64,000 nucleotides of DNA from Cohnella silvisoli (GTDB taxonomy: Bacteria > Bacillota > Bacilli > Paenibacillales > Paenibacillaceae). Shown here piece after piece: positions 25,263 to 34,111 of this stretch. Position numbers and translations under genes: made by a program. Under the pieces are notes generated by a model. The model did no database searches and was not told where the DNA came from. It saw nothing but the letters and a program-made list of their open reading frames with translations. The stretch is taken from the NCBI RefSeq assembly GCF_021190915.1, contig NZ_JAIOAP010000010.1, positions 211,523 to 275,522 on the forward strand. The letters run 5' to 3'. Every line of letters begins with the position of its first letter. The first letter of the stretch is position 1.

Positions 25263-26177
25263 CTAGTCTTTATTGTGGTTTAAGCGGCGGGTGAAATGAG
25301 CGATTGTTTCCTCTATTAGGTATCGGGTGGATGGAGCTAGCCATGCCGGATCGCCATGAATAAGCGATATGGTCCGCTTCGTTTCTTCCAATTCGGGAAT
25401 CTGAACAAGATACAGGTCATTGTCCTCAAGAACTTGGTCGCGCAAATAGGATTTAGGGAGCAGCGTACCGGCTCGGCATGCCGACAAAAGACGGATAATC
25501 GCCTCGAACGAATCGATTTCCATCCTTACATCCGGCTTCAGATTGTGCCTGCGGAACAATTGGTCCGTTAGCGTTCGATACCATGTTCCATGCGCGAATA
25601 AAATCATCGGCAAACCGTTCAAATCCGTGATCTCGAGCTGCGTCCTTTCTAATATAAAATGCGTCCGGGGAAGTACGAGGATAAGATGATCGTCAAACAA
25701 GGGTAAACTAGTAATAGCTGCATCATCCACCACGGAAGAAGCGACCAACCCGAAATCGACTTTACGTTCTTTGACGAGAGTGGCGATTTCATGGGATTTG
25801 CCGGTTACCGCTTTAATCTCGAGATTGGGATGTTTCTCGGTCATCGCCGTAATGAGTTCCGGCAATGTCGTCTGAAGCGTCGTAAGGCTGGCGCCGATCG
25901 TGGCGATCGGTGCATCCGAGGATTTAAAGGCGTTAAGCTTCTGCAGAAAGCTGCCGTGAAAGCGGCGAAGCTCCAAGGCGAATTCGTAAGTAAGCTTGCC
26001 CGCAGCCGTAAGCTCCAACCGTTTGCCGATTCTTCTAAACAAGTCAACCTCCAGCTCGGATTCCAGCCTTGCGATACGCCGGGACAATGCCGGTTGGGAG
26101 ACGTTCAGCCGTTCTGCGGCTTTGTTCAGGCTCGTTTGCTCCACTATCGTAGAGAACATACGCATATCTTCAAGCAC
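25263..26177 (-). CDS. LysR-family transcriptional regulator
   Basis: A 304-residue regulator. The N-terminal winged helix MRMFSTIVEQTSLNKAAERLNVSQPALSRRIARLESELEVDLFRR is canonical, followed by a periplasmic-binding-like effector domain from about residue 90. It starts with GTG 26177 after GGTGGAG. It is divergent from sdhCAB across 172 bases of AT-rich DNA, so it may control those genes as well as itself; its effector is unknown. Confidence 0.92.
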   Translation of the reverse strand: MLEDMRMFSTIVEQTSLNKAAERLNVSQPALSRRIARLESELEVDLFRRIGKRLELTAAGKLTYEFALELRRFHGSFLQKLNAFKSSDAPIATIGASLTTLQTTLPELITAMTEKHPNLEIKAVTGKSHEIATLVKERKVDFGLVASSVVDDAAITSLPLFDDHLILVLPRTHFILERTQLEITDLNGLPMILFAHGTWYRTLTDQLFRRHNLKPDVRMEIDSFEAIIRLLSACRAGTLLPKSYLRDQVLEDNDLYLVQIPELEETKRTISLIHGDPAWLAPSTRYLIEETIAHFTRRLNHNKD

Positions 26178-26270
26178 GAGGCTCCACCTTTCTCATATGC
26201 ATAATAGTTATAAGTTTTAATAAAAAATAAGCAGTTCCATTATAAGCGAAAATAGAGTAATCTTAAAAGC

Positions 26271-26298
26271 GGTGACAAATGGTGACGAATGGTAAAAT
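26271..26298 (+). promoter_or_regulatory. Possible sdh promoter
   Basis: GGTGAC, 16 bases, TAAAAT (26293-26298), with a nearby GGTGACAAAT/GGTGACGAAT direct repeat at 26271 and 26281. The -35 element is weak. Confidence 0.35.
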
Positions 26299-26349
26299 AG
26301 TAGTCATACAAGTCAAACGCACGGATGCGAAAGGAGATTAAACACAGAT

Positions 26350-27021
26350 ATGAAAGGTAATTCTTACTTACCGCGAAAGCTTCATTCGCTGCTTGGCGTC
26401 ATTCCTCTCGGATTGTTCATCATCGAGCATGCGCTGACGAACTATTCCGCTTACGAAGGCGGCCCAGAGGGCTTTCAGAAAAGCATCAATTTTCTGAATA
26501 GCGTTCCTCTCGTCTTTTGGGTGGAGATGTTCGTTATTTGGCTTCCGATTTTATTCCATGGCGTATACGGATTGTATATCGCTTATCAATCGAACCTGAA
26601 TACGGGCAGATTCAGTTACGGCCGTAACTGGGCATTCACATTGCAGCGGATTACAGGGGTAATTACTTTTGTTTTCGTAGCATGGCATTTCTACGAAACC
26701 CGTATCCAAGTTGCGCTCGGAAACGTTGCGCATGAGGATTTAGGCAGCCACATGAATAAAATAGTGAGCGATCCGCTCGTATTCGCAGTGTATATCGTGG
26801 CGGTTATCGCGGCGACGTTCCATTTTGCCAACGGTCTCTGGGCGTTCCTCGTAAGCTGGGGCGTTACGGTAGGGCCTCGCGCACAGAAGGTTTCTTCTAA
26901 TATTTGCATGGTTATCTTCGTGATCATATCTGCTTTGTTCTTGCTGTCCCTGTTCGCGTTCCGCGGCGATGAGTTCGCTTCGACGGCCGCAGCGGCACTG
27001 AGCTCAGTAACGGTAGGTTAG
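26350..27021 (+). CDS. sdhC: Succinate dehydrogenase cytochrome b558 subunit
   Basis: Membrane anchor and heme-bearing subunit of complex II, 223 residues with five helices. Helix-embedded histidines typical of the Bacillus di-heme type appear: LHSLLGVIPLG, FIIEHALTNY, ILFHGVYGLYI, FVAWHFYETR and AATFHFANGLW. AAAGGAG precedes the ATG. First gene of sdhCAB. Confidence 0.95.
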   Translation: MKGNSYLPRKLHSLLGVIPLGLFIIEHALTNYSAYEGGPEGFQKSINFLNSVPLVFWVEMFVIWLPILFHGVYGLYIAYQSNLNTGRFSYGRNWAFTLQRITGVITFVFVAWHFYETRIQVALGNVAHEDLGSHMNKIVSDPLVFAVYIVAVIAATFHFANGLWAFLVSWGVTVGPRAQKVSSNICMVIFVIISALFLLSLFAFRGDEFASTAAAALSSVTVG

Positions 27022-27039
27022 AGGGAGGAAGAACTTACA

Positions 27040-28797
27040 ATGGCTACTCAAAAAGTAATTGTCGTCGGCGGCGGACTTGCCGGATTAATGGCGACGATTA
27101 AAGCGGCAGAAGCGGGGGTGCGGGTTGATTTATTCTCGCTCGTGCCCGTTAAGAGATCTCACTCCGTATGCGCGCAAGGCGGAATTAACGGAGCGGTTAA
27201 TACAAAAGGCGAAGGCGACTCCCCATGGGAGCACTTTGACGATACGGTATACGGCGGCGATTTCCTTGCCAACCAACCGCCTGTCAAGGCGATGTGCGAA
27301 GCGGCTCCGGGCATTATTCACTTGATGGACCGGATGGGCGTTATGTTTAACCGGACGCCTGAAGGCTTGCTCGATTTCCGCCGTTTCGGCGGCACGAAAT
27401 ACCACCGTACCGCATTCGCGGGGGCGACAACGGGACAACAGCTGCTGTATGCGCTGGACGAGCAGGTTCGTCGTTTCGAAGTGGCGGGGCTCGTGCAGAA
27501 GTTCGAGCACTGGGAATTTACGTCCGTTGTCATTGATGACGACGGCATATGCCGAGGCATTTCCGCGCAGGATCTTCGTTCGATGGAATCCGTTACGTTC
27601 CGGGGGGACGCGGTTATTCTGGCGACAGGCGGACCTGGCATTATTTTCGGCAAAACGACGAACTCGGTCATCAATACGGGAACTGCGGCTAGCGCGGTTT
27701 ACCAACAGGGCGTCTATTATGCCAACGGCGAATTTATTCAAATTCATCCGACCGCGATTCCGGGCGATGACAAGCTGCGTCTCATGAGCGAATCCGCGAG
27801 GGGCGAAGGCGGACGAATCTGGACATACAAAGACGGCAAGCCATGGTACTTCCTTGAGGAGAAATATCCGGCTTACGGGAACCTCGTTCCGCGGGATATT
27901 GCAACTCGGGAAATTTTCGATGTGTGCGTGGAGCAGAAGCTCGGCGTTAACGGCGAGAATATGGTTTATCTCGACTTGTCGCACAAGGATCCTAAAGAGC
28001 TCGACGTTAAACTCGGCGGAATCATCGAGATTTACGAGAAGTTCATGGGCGACGATCCGCGGAAAATCCCGATGAAAATTTTCCCGGCCGTTCATTATTC
28101 GATGGGCGGAATGTGGGTCGATTACAATCAAATGACGAACGTTCCCGGCTTGTTCGCTTGCGGGGAATGCGAATATCAATACCACGGCGCGAACCGTCTG
28201 GGAGCCAACTCTTTGTTGTCCGCCATCTACGGCGGCATGGTTACGGGCCCTAAGGCGATCGAATACATTCGCGGCTTGAAGAAGTCGGCGGAAGACGTGT
28301 CCGAGACCGTATTCGAGAAAGAGCGCAACAAGCAAGCGGGCAAGTACGAGTCGATCCTGAAAATGGACGGCGCGGAAAATGCTTACGTGCTGCATAAAGA
28401 GTTGGGCGAGTGGATGACGAACAACATGACAGTCGTTCGTTACAATAGCAAGCTTCAGGAAACGATTAACAAAATTAAAGAGCTGAAGCAGCGGTATAAG
28501 AACATCAACATTAACGACACGGCTCGCTGGAACAATACGGGCGTAGCGTTTACTCGTCAACTGTGGAATATGATGGAGCTTGCCGAAGCGATGACTCTTG
28601 GAGCGTTGATGCGCAACGAAAGCCGCGGCGCTCATTACAAACCGGAGTTTTTGGAACGCGATGACGAGAATTTCATGAAAACGACAAAGGCGAAATGGAC
28701 GGCCGAAGGCCCGGAAATTTCGTACGAGGATATCGACGTATCCTTGATCGCACCGCGGAAACGCGATTACTCCACCGACAAGAAGAAGGAGGGCTAA
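27040..28797 (+). CDS. sdhA: Succinate dehydrogenase flavoprotein subunit
   Basis: Catalytic subunit that oxidises succinate to fumarate with covalent FAD, 585 residues. The FAD-binding start VIVVGGGLAGLMATIKAAEAG, the flavin-attachment region RSHSVCAQGGINGAVN, substrate residues FIQIHPTAIPG and SESARGEGGRIW, and HYSMGGMWVD are all present. A 606-codon open frame on the opposite strand is a coding shadow. Spacing to sdhC is 18 bases and to sdhB 3 bases. Confidence 0.97.
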   Translation: MATQKVIVVGGGLAGLMATIKAAEAGVRVDLFSLVPVKRSHSVCAQGGINGAVNTKGEGDSPWEHFDDTVYGGDFLANQPPVKAMCEAAPGIIHLMDRMGVMFNRTPEGLLDFRRFGGTKYHRTAFAGATTGQQLLYALDEQVRRFEVAGLVQKFEHWEFTSVVIDDDGICRGISAQDLRSMESVTFRGDAVILATGGPGIIFGKTTNSVINTGTAASAVYQQGVYYANGEFIQIHPTAIPGDDKLRLMSESARGEGGRIWTYKDGKPWYFLEEKYPAYGNLVPRDIATREIFDVCVEQKLGVNGENMVYLDLSHKDPKELDVKLGGIIEIYEKFMGDDPRKIPMKIFPAVHYSMGGMWVDYNQMTNVPGLFACGECEYQYHGANRLGANSLLSAIYGGMVTGPKAIEYIRGLKKSAEDVSETVFEKERNKQAGKYESILKMDGAENAYVLHKELGEWMTNNMTVVRYNSKLQETINKIKELKQRYKNININDTARWNNTGVAFTRQLWNMMELAEAMTLGALMRNESRGAHYKPEFLERDDENFMKTTKAKWTAEGPEISYEDIDVSLIAPRKRDYSTDKKKEG

Positions 28798-28800
28798 GCC

Positions 28801-29571
28801 ATGGCGGAAACGACAACGATAGCTGCTGGACGTAAAGTTAAATTTGTCATCACGCGCCGGGAACGTCCGGAAGCCGCTTCTTTTACCGAGGAGTTTGAAA
28901 TTCCGTACCGGCCTAACATGAACGTCATCAGCGCGCTCATGGAAATTCAACGCAATCCGGTTAAATCGGACGGCGGAAAAACCTCTCCCGTATGCTGGGA
29001 GTCTAACTGCCTTGAAGAAGTATGCGGCGCCTGTTCAATGGTTATTAACGGCAAACCGCGCCAAGCGTGCACGGCGCTCGTCGACAAACTGGAGCAGCCG
29101 ATTCGCTTAGAGCCGATGTCCACGTTCCCCGTTGTGCGCGACTTGGTCATTAACCGCGAGCGGATGTTCGGTGCTCTTAAAAAAGTTAAAGCGTGGATTC
29201 CGATCGATGGAACCTACGATCTCGGACCGGGACCCCGCATGGCGGAATCGAAGCGCCAATGGGCATACGAGTTGTCCAAGTGCATGACTTGCGGAGTTTG
29301 TCTCGAAGCATGTCCGAACGTAAACGATCGCAACAGCTTTATCGGTCCTGCGTCGATCTCGCAAGTACGCCTGTTCAACGCTCATCCGACCGGAGAGATG
29401 AACGCGCACGAGCGTTTGGATGCGCTCATGGAAGAAGGCGGCATCGAAGGCTGCGGCAACTCGCAGAACTGCGTCCGCTCCTGTCCGAAAGGCATCCCGC
29501 TAACCACTTCCATCGCAGCCATGAACAGAGACACGACAAAACACTTGTTCAAGCAATGGCTCGGTATGTAA
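28801..29571 (+). CDS. sdhB: Succinate dehydrogenase iron-sulfur subunit
   Basis: Electron-transfer subunit of complex II, 256 residues. Cysteine motifs for the 2Fe-2S centre (CWESNCLEEVCGACSMVINGKPRQAC), 4Fe-4S (CMTCGVCLEACP) and the third cluster (CGNSQNCVRSCPKGIP) are complete. It follows sdhA by 3 bases with AAGGAGG, and a terminator ends the operon. Confidence 0.97.
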   Translation: MAETTTIAAGRKVKFVITRRERPEAASFTEEFEIPYRPNMNVISALMEIQRNPVKSDGGKTSPVCWESNCLEEVCGACSMVINGKPRQACTALVDKLEQPIRLEPMSTFPVVRDLVINRERMFGALKKVKAWIPIDGTYDLGPGPRMAESKRQWAYELSKCMTCGVCLEACPNVNDRNSFIGPASISQVRLFNAHPTGEMNAHERLDALMEEGGIEGCGNSQNCVRSCPKGIPLTTSIAAMNRDTTKHLFKQWLGM

Positions 29572-29587
29572 ACGAATAATTGACCAG

Positions 29588-29628
29588 AACCGCCAACGGG
29601 AGACATTCTCTCCTCTTGGCGGTTTTTC
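29588..29628 (+). terminator. Terminator of sdhCAB
   Basis: AACCGCCA...GGAGA-cattc-TCTCC...TGGCGGTT followed by TTTTTCT. Confidence 0.85.
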
Positions 29629-29643
29629 TACTGATTACCCCGC

Positions 29644-29723
29644 ACCCCCGCAACCCCGCAACCCCGCAACCCCGCAACCCCGCAACCCCGCAACCCCGCA
29701 ACCCCGCAACCCCGCAACCCCGC
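29644..29723. repeat. 8-bp tandem repeat (AACCCCGC), nine perfect copies
   Basis: Nine perfect AACCCCGC units from 29652 to 29723, preceded by one degenerate copy. GC-rich and slippage-prone, in non-coding DNA between the sdh terminator and the palindrome array. Confidence 0.95.
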
Positions 29724-29732
29724 CGTCAAAGT

Positions 29733-29918
29733 TAAATGGAAAAGTACATTTATATCTTTCGAAAATCCTCGCTTGATTAGTCTTTAATGGATAGTTCCAG
29801 TTAATCTTAAGTTTTTCCGAAGATTATCGTTGAAGTTTCACGAATACATGGACATTTCCCGTTATTTAATAACTCTTCCCCCTTTGTACTCTTAGTAACT
29901 GGATATTTCCACTTAGTT
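29733..29918. repeat. Degenerate ~50-62-bp array of palindromes beside nuclease gene A
   Basis: Four related palindromes: AAATG-gaaaagta-CATTT (29735), TTAATGGA-tagt-TCCAGTTAA (29785), ATGGAcatTTCCcgT (29848) and AACTGGA-tatt-TCCACTTA (29897), spaced about 50-62 bases. Sequence between cores is AT-rich and only weakly similar. The array ends ~33 bases before the 3' end of the nuclease gene on the reverse strand. Copy similarity is by eye; the first copy is the weakest. Confidence 0.6.
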
Positions 29919-29950
29919 ACCCCAGAAAATCCAGCTCAAACGCCTACAGC

Positions 29951-30625
29951 CTATTCCCATTTCCCGAAACCTCCCGACAAGGCATAGCGGATTATCCGTT
30001 TTCCGCTTGCTCCTCGAATGGGGTTTAACCAGCCTTTGTCACAAAGAACGTTTAGGTGTTTTATTGCAGTACGATGATCTATCCTTAGGTGTTTAGAGAT
30101 ATCGATAGGACGAATATCACGCGCGAGTTGGAAACATAACCGAATAATTTCGGATTCGGCAAGAATATGAAGGTTAGTTGACGATTCGCTTGAAAAATGA
30201 GTACTTATATAAAGACGCAGCAAAGTAATGCATAAGTCAGGACGTTTTTCGACATCGTCATATGCGAAAGAGATAACACGGTATCCCATGGCTTGATTAA
30301 ATAACTCTCGGTTTAGTTCCCTACAATATCCTTCTCTGTCAAGATCCCGGACGTGGTGGGAATAGCTTTTTACTTCTATAAGCAGTTTGATAGGTCCAGG
30401 CGGTTTCCAACAGAAGTCCGCGAAGTAAGATCTACCCCTCCAGTCTAAGATTTCGAACTCTGGATGCAGATAAGTAAAGTTCCCTTTTAAAATCCACCAG
30501 ATATTCATTAGAAAAAGCTTCTCTCCGTGCTGATGACCTCTTAATAAACGACCTTTACGTTCACCTGTTCTTCTTCTAAGATGCGATTGAATAAACTCAT
30601 CGTGCGCTTGTTCAAAACTAACCAT
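29951..30625 (-). CDS. DUF559/Vsr-like endonuclease with C-terminal winged helix (copy A)
   Basis: A 224-residue protein. Residues 1-60 are basic and helical with GERKGRLLRGHQHGEKLFLMNIWW. A PD-(D/E)XK-type core follows: LHPEFEILDWRGRSYFADF (metal Asp), LLIEVKSYSHH (E-x-K) and a Vsr/DUF559-like helix-strand GYCRELNRELFNQAMGYRVISFAYDDV. The last ~65 residues form a winged helix (DISKHLRIDHRTAIKHLNVLCDKGWL). It aligns along its length with the broken gene at 51032. GAGGAGG fixes ATG 30625. Activity is inferred from the fold; no partner methylase or transposase is nearby. Confidence 0.72.
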   Translation of the reverse strand: MVSFEQAHDEFIQSHLRRRTGERKGRLLRGHQHGEKLFLMNIWWILKGNFTYLHPEFEILDWRGRSYFADFCWKPPGPIKLLIEVKSYSHHVRDLDREGYCRELNRELFNQAMGYRVISFAYDDVEKRPDLCITLLRLYISTHFSSESSTNLHILAESEIIRLCFQLARDIRPIDISKHLRIDHRTAIKHLNVLCDKGWLNPIRGASGKRIIRYALSGGFGKWE

Positions 30626-30648
30626 CCCATCCAACCTCCTCAGAATGC

Positions 30649-30696
30649 AAAAAAAGAACGCCCTCATCCCATTCGAAAATGGATAAGGACGTTCTT
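30649..30696 (-). terminator. Terminator hairpin in front of nuclease gene A
   Basis: Reverse strand AAGAACG-tCC...GG-gCGTTCTT with seven T residues, ending 8 bases before the GAGGAGG ribosome site of the nuclease gene. It could end the lipoprotein gene at 30769 or, because a TATACT box lies at 30716-30711, act as a leader attenuator. Confidence 0.75.
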
Positions 30697-30768
30697 CGTC
30701 TCTTGAAGCTAGTATAGTCGATATTAGATGGAATGGCTATAGGTTATAGGCTACAGCCACAGCCTGCG

Positions 30769-31926
30769 TTATTTATCATTAGCCGCTTTCCCGTCGGGCT
30801 CCAATGCAAGGCTGGCCCGCACCAGATAAGTAACGAACCGGTTGCGGCTCTTCTGTTCGTCGAGTTCAGTCGCGGTGATCATAAGCCGAGTACCGGTCGG
30901 ACTCCAATGCAAGGGATCGCCGATGAACTTGATGTCTACGGATAATGGAGTAGACAATCCAGTCGAAGTGTCCGCTACATAAATCCCTCTCACGGTTCCA
31001 TTGGGAGCGTAGCTTGCATAAGCAAGCCGGGTTCCATCCGGTGACCATGCTGATCCATAGATTTGCGAATCCTGGGCTACGGCATGGAGAGTAGTTCCTT
31101 GAAGGTCGGTAATAAGCAGCTCCACTTCACCGCTTTTAATTCTTCTTACAATGGCAAGCCGCTGTTCATCGGGAGAAGGGATTATCCATTGGACATTATT
31201 CAACGATGTTTTTAAGGGTTTCTTGTCCAGTTCCTGCGACAGCACAGTCCCTTTAAGAGTCGTATAGTAAAGTTGATCGTTCATGTAAGCGACGTTGCTG
31301 ACAAAAGGAATCCCGGTTTCCAGAAGTTTTCTCGGGACGGTGTTCTCGGCATTGGCGAGGTAGATCGTCCCATCTATGGTGGCGTATACTACGGAGTTGT
31401 TATCCACCCATCTGCCATTCTGAATGTCCATCGCATCCTTGTCGGTGAAAGCAGCCGTATGGCGCGTAGTCAGATCCATAAGATAGCCTTGACCCGTGTT
31501 GCTCGTTAAATCAAACGTTTTGTAAAACAACTTGCTTCGGTCCGGACTTACTTGAGCAAAGCCTTGATTCCTGTTTTCTGGATAGAGTGGGGTTTGCTCG
31601 TTAGTCAGAAGAGAGCGGGTATATAGATTATGGGGATACCACTTTGCCCCCTCGGCTTCCTCGGGTGGGAAGGTCGTATTTTCCCGATCTACGATAATAG
31701 CATCTTCGCTTAGCCAATCCATTCCCCGCACATCATCCAACCGGACAAGATCATCTACGGCAGTTTCGTCATAAGTTGTTTTCTCCGGGTTGTCTTTAAC
31801 GGTAATTTGCTTGTCGTCTGTTTGTTGAACGTTCCGACCGTCCGTCTCTTGGCGCTGGCAGCCAATCAGGACAATCAAGAGGAGAGAGAGCGGTATTAGC
31901 CACCGGTGCAATTGGCGAGACCTCAT
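30769..31926 (-). CDS. Beta-propeller (TolB/WD40-like) lipoprotein
   Basis: A 385-residue exported lipoprotein: signal peptide with lipobox LIGC (Cys near 23), then repeated SPD/W-type propeller strands, e.g. VSPDRSKLFYKTFD, PSPDEQRLAIVRRI, WSPDGTRLAYASY and WSPTGTRLMITAT. Its ATG overlaps the kinase stop (ATGA), so it is translated with the two-component system and may be its accessory sensor or an output. Function unknown. Confidence 0.82.
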   Translation of the reverse strand: MRSRQLHRWLIPLSLLLIVLIGCQRQETDGRNVQQTDDKQITVKDNPEKTTYDETAVDDLVRLDDVRGMDWLSEDAIIVDRENTTFPPEEAEGAKWYPHNLYTRSLLTNEQTPLYPENRNQGFAQVSPDRSKLFYKTFDLTSNTGQGYLMDLTTRHTAAFTDKDAMDIQNGRWVDNNSVVYATIDGTIYLANAENTVPRKLLETGIPFVSNVAYMNDQLYYTTLKGTVLSQELDKKPLKTSLNNVQWIIPSPDEQRLAIVRRIKSGEVELLITDLQGTTLHAVAQDSQIYGSAWSPDGTRLAYASYAPNGTVRGIYVADTSTGLSTPLSVDIKFIGDPLHWSPTGTRLMITATELDEQKSRNRFVTYLVRASLALEPDGKAANDK

Positions 31927-33407
31927 TGTGGTGCCTCCTTACGGGATGCTGTATGAAATGACGGGAAACATAGTCTGAAAGTGGTACCGTCGTCCGTGCT
32001 TATAAGCTCAATCGTCCCACGGTGTTTCTCGACTAATTGTTTAACAAGAGCGAGTCCGAGCCCTGTTCCGCCGGTTTGTCGCGACCGATCTTTGTTCACC
32101 GTGTAGAAGGGCTCGAAGATTTTGGACCGTGCCTCTTCCGGAATCCCGATTCCCGTATCGGCGACTTCAATGACGACCTTGCCTTCCGCCTCATGATCGG
32201 AGACGACGATTTGCCCGCCGGGTAAGTTGTATTTAATGGCGTTATCTAGCAAATTGATCATAATGTGCACGAGACTCTCGCGATCGGCCCATATCACGGC
32301 ATCATTCAGGTGAGGCACGATGGCTACTTCGAATCTTTCCGCCTTTGCCTTCATTCGGCCGATAAGATCGAGCAGTAACTCCCTGATGTCTACTCTTTCC
32401 GCTTGATATTCGAAATCATACTTTTCCAGAGCGGCTAGCCGAAGGATTTTCTCGACCATGTCCGTGAGCCTATCGGTTTCGAGACGAATGTGATGGACGG
32501 CGTCATCTTGCAAGGTGACATCGTCGCGATAAATTTCCATAAGCTCGGAATAAGCTTTGATGGAAGTGAGCGGCGTCTTGAATTCGTGGCTGATATTGCC
32601 AATGAATTGTTTCTGCTGCTGCTCCAGCTTCTGAAGCTTATCGACTGCCTGGCGCAGCTTCGTCTCCTCGTTTTTCATCGCGGTCATGCTATTCTGGATT
32701 TCCGAGCTCATGTAATATATGCCTTGGCTAAGCTGGCCTAGCTCATCTTTGCGTCTGAGTGGCGGCGATATTAAAAATTTCTCCCTGCGGATTTGCTCGG
32801 CGGCTTGGTTAAGAGCAATGATCGCCGATGTCGCGCGCCTGAAATAGAGGTAGCCGAGAACGAAGCTGGCTGCTAGAACGGCGCCGCCGGTAATCATGAA
32901 TAAACCTGCAATCGTATTATAGAACTTAATGTCCGCTGCCAATGAATATTGAAATTGAATGACTCCCATCTGCTGTTTCGGGCCTTGCAGCGGCGTCAGG
33001 TAATACAACGATTGCCCTTCGCGCTGATAGGCGATTTTCCCTTTCATTGCATAGGACAAGGCTTCCTCTACGCCGTAGGCGGGACTTTGAGGGACCGAGT
33101 CTCCGACTTTCTTGCCCGCATTGTCGTACAGCACGACGTGCAAGCCGGCGTAAACCGCTAAGTCCATAGCAAACTGCTGCCCGCGACTGCGCAAGAAGGG
33201 CTGCGCTTCTATCGGAGGGGAAGTCAAGTAGGCTTGTTTGATGCTAAGATTGGCTATTCTCGTTTGCTGCAATAATTCCTTTTCCATCCTGATCTTCTGT
33301 TGATCCTTAATGCCTTGGAGAACGAATACGCTAAGAACGAGTACGGTCAACGACAAAAGAACGGCGAGGAAAAGACTGAATTTGATCTTGATGCTAACGG
33401 CGGTCAT
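31923..33407 (-). CDS. Sensor histidine kinase
   Basis: A 494-residue membrane kinase. Helix 1 is near residues 8-30, followed by a ~130-residue extracellular sensor, helix 2 (GLFMITGGAVLAASFVLGYLYF), HAMP, the H-box FIGNISHEFKTPLTSIKAYSELM, N-box INLLDNAIKYN, and G-boxes DTGIGIPEE and GTGLGLALVKQLVEKHRG. The start is the ATG overlapping the response regulator stop, not the longer upstream frame. Middle gene of the operon with the DD-carboxypeptidase. Confidence 0.93.
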   Translation of the reverse strand: MTAVSIKIKFSLFLAVLLSLTVLVLSVFVLQGIKDQQKIRMEKELLQQTRIANLSIKQAYLTSPPIEAQPFLRSRGQQFAMDLAVYAGLHVVLYDNAGKKVGDSVPQSPAYGVEEALSYAMKGKIAYQREGQSLYYLTPLQGPKQQMGVIQFQYSLAADIKFYNTIAGLFMITGGAVLAASFVLGYLYFRRATSAIIALNQAAEQIRREKFLISPPLRRKDELGQLSQGIYYMSSEIQNSMTAMKNEETKLRQAVDKLQKLEQQQKQFIGNISHEFKTPLTSIKAYSELMEIYRDDVTLQDDAVHHIRLETDRLTDMVEKILRLAALEKYDFEYQAERVDIRELLLDLIGRMKAKAERFEVAIVPHLNDAVIWADRESLVHIMINLLDNAIKYNLPGGQIVVSDHEAEGKVVIEVADTGIGIPEEARSKIFEPFYTVNKDRSRQTGGTGLGLALVKQLVEKHRGTIELISTDDGTTFRLCFPSFHTASRKEAPQ

Positions 33408-34090
33408 AAACCGATCCCCGCCGCTTTGTAGCCGACACCGAAGACGGTTTGCAGCAGTTGCTGTCCGGGCTCCCCGAGTTTCTTGCGCAGCCGCTGCATA
33501 TGAATATCGACTGTGCGTGTGCCGGCGGCGTATTCCATCCCCCATACCGCGTCCAGCAGCTCGTCCCGCGTATACACGCGTTCGGGGTGATAGAGCAGCA
33601 ATACGAGCAAGTCGAATTCTTTAGGCGTTAGGTCGACGGGAACGCCATCCACCAACACGCTCCGCAGCTTGACGTGCACCGTTAGTTTGCCTGCGACAAT
33701 CGTCTCCGCGGTTTCCGTATCTTTTTTCTCCAAACGGCGCAGCAGCGCTTTAACCCGGGCGATCAACTCGCGCAAGTCGAAGGGTTTGGTCATGTAATCG
33801 TCGGCGCCCATTTCCAAGCCGACGATTTTGTCCACGATATCGTTCTTTACGGTCAGCAAAATAATTCCCATATCGGACCGGTTATCTAACTTGCGACAAA
33901 CTTCGTATCCCGTCAGCTTGGGCATCATGACATCGAGCACCATGACGTGCGGCTTGAAGCTGCGAGCTTTATCTAGAGCGGCCTGGCCGTCATAAACGGT
34001 TTCAACATCATAGCCTTCCCTGCGAAAAGCATAGGAAATCGGATTTGCGATTCCCGGTTCATCGTCGGCAATGAGAATTCGTTTGTTCAT
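33404..34090 (-). CDS. OmpR-family response regulator
   Basis: A 228-residue regulator: receiver with IADDEPG, VLDVMMPKLTG (phospho-Asp) and DDYMTKPFDLRELIARV; winged helix LTPKEFDLLVLLLYHPERVYTRDELLDAVWG and TVDIHMQRLRKKLG. It lies 21 bases after the DD-carboxypeptidase gene and overlaps the kinase by 4 bases. Close in form to regulators of cell-wall responses such as VanR, but that role is inference. Confidence 0.94.
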   Translation of the reverse strand: MNKRILIADDEPGIANPISYAFRREGYDVETVYDGQAALDKARSFKPHVMVLDVMMPKLTGYEVCRKLDNRSDMGIILLTVKNDIVDKIVGLEMGADDYMTKPFDLRELIARVKALLRRLEKKDTETAETIVAGKLTVHVKLRSVLVDGVPVDLTPKEFDLLVLLLYHPERVYTRDELLDAVWGMEYAAGTRTVDIHMQRLRKKLGEPGQQLLQTVFGVGYKAAGIGL

Positions 34091-34111
34091 CGACTCACCT
34101 GACTAGATTGA

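Noticed and set aside
27130..28950. A 606-codon open frame antisense to sdhA and the start of sdhB
   Set aside because: No ribosome site or family signature; rich in Arg, Phe, Val and His as expected for the complement of a codon-biased gene. sdhA on the other strand has all catalytic motifs.
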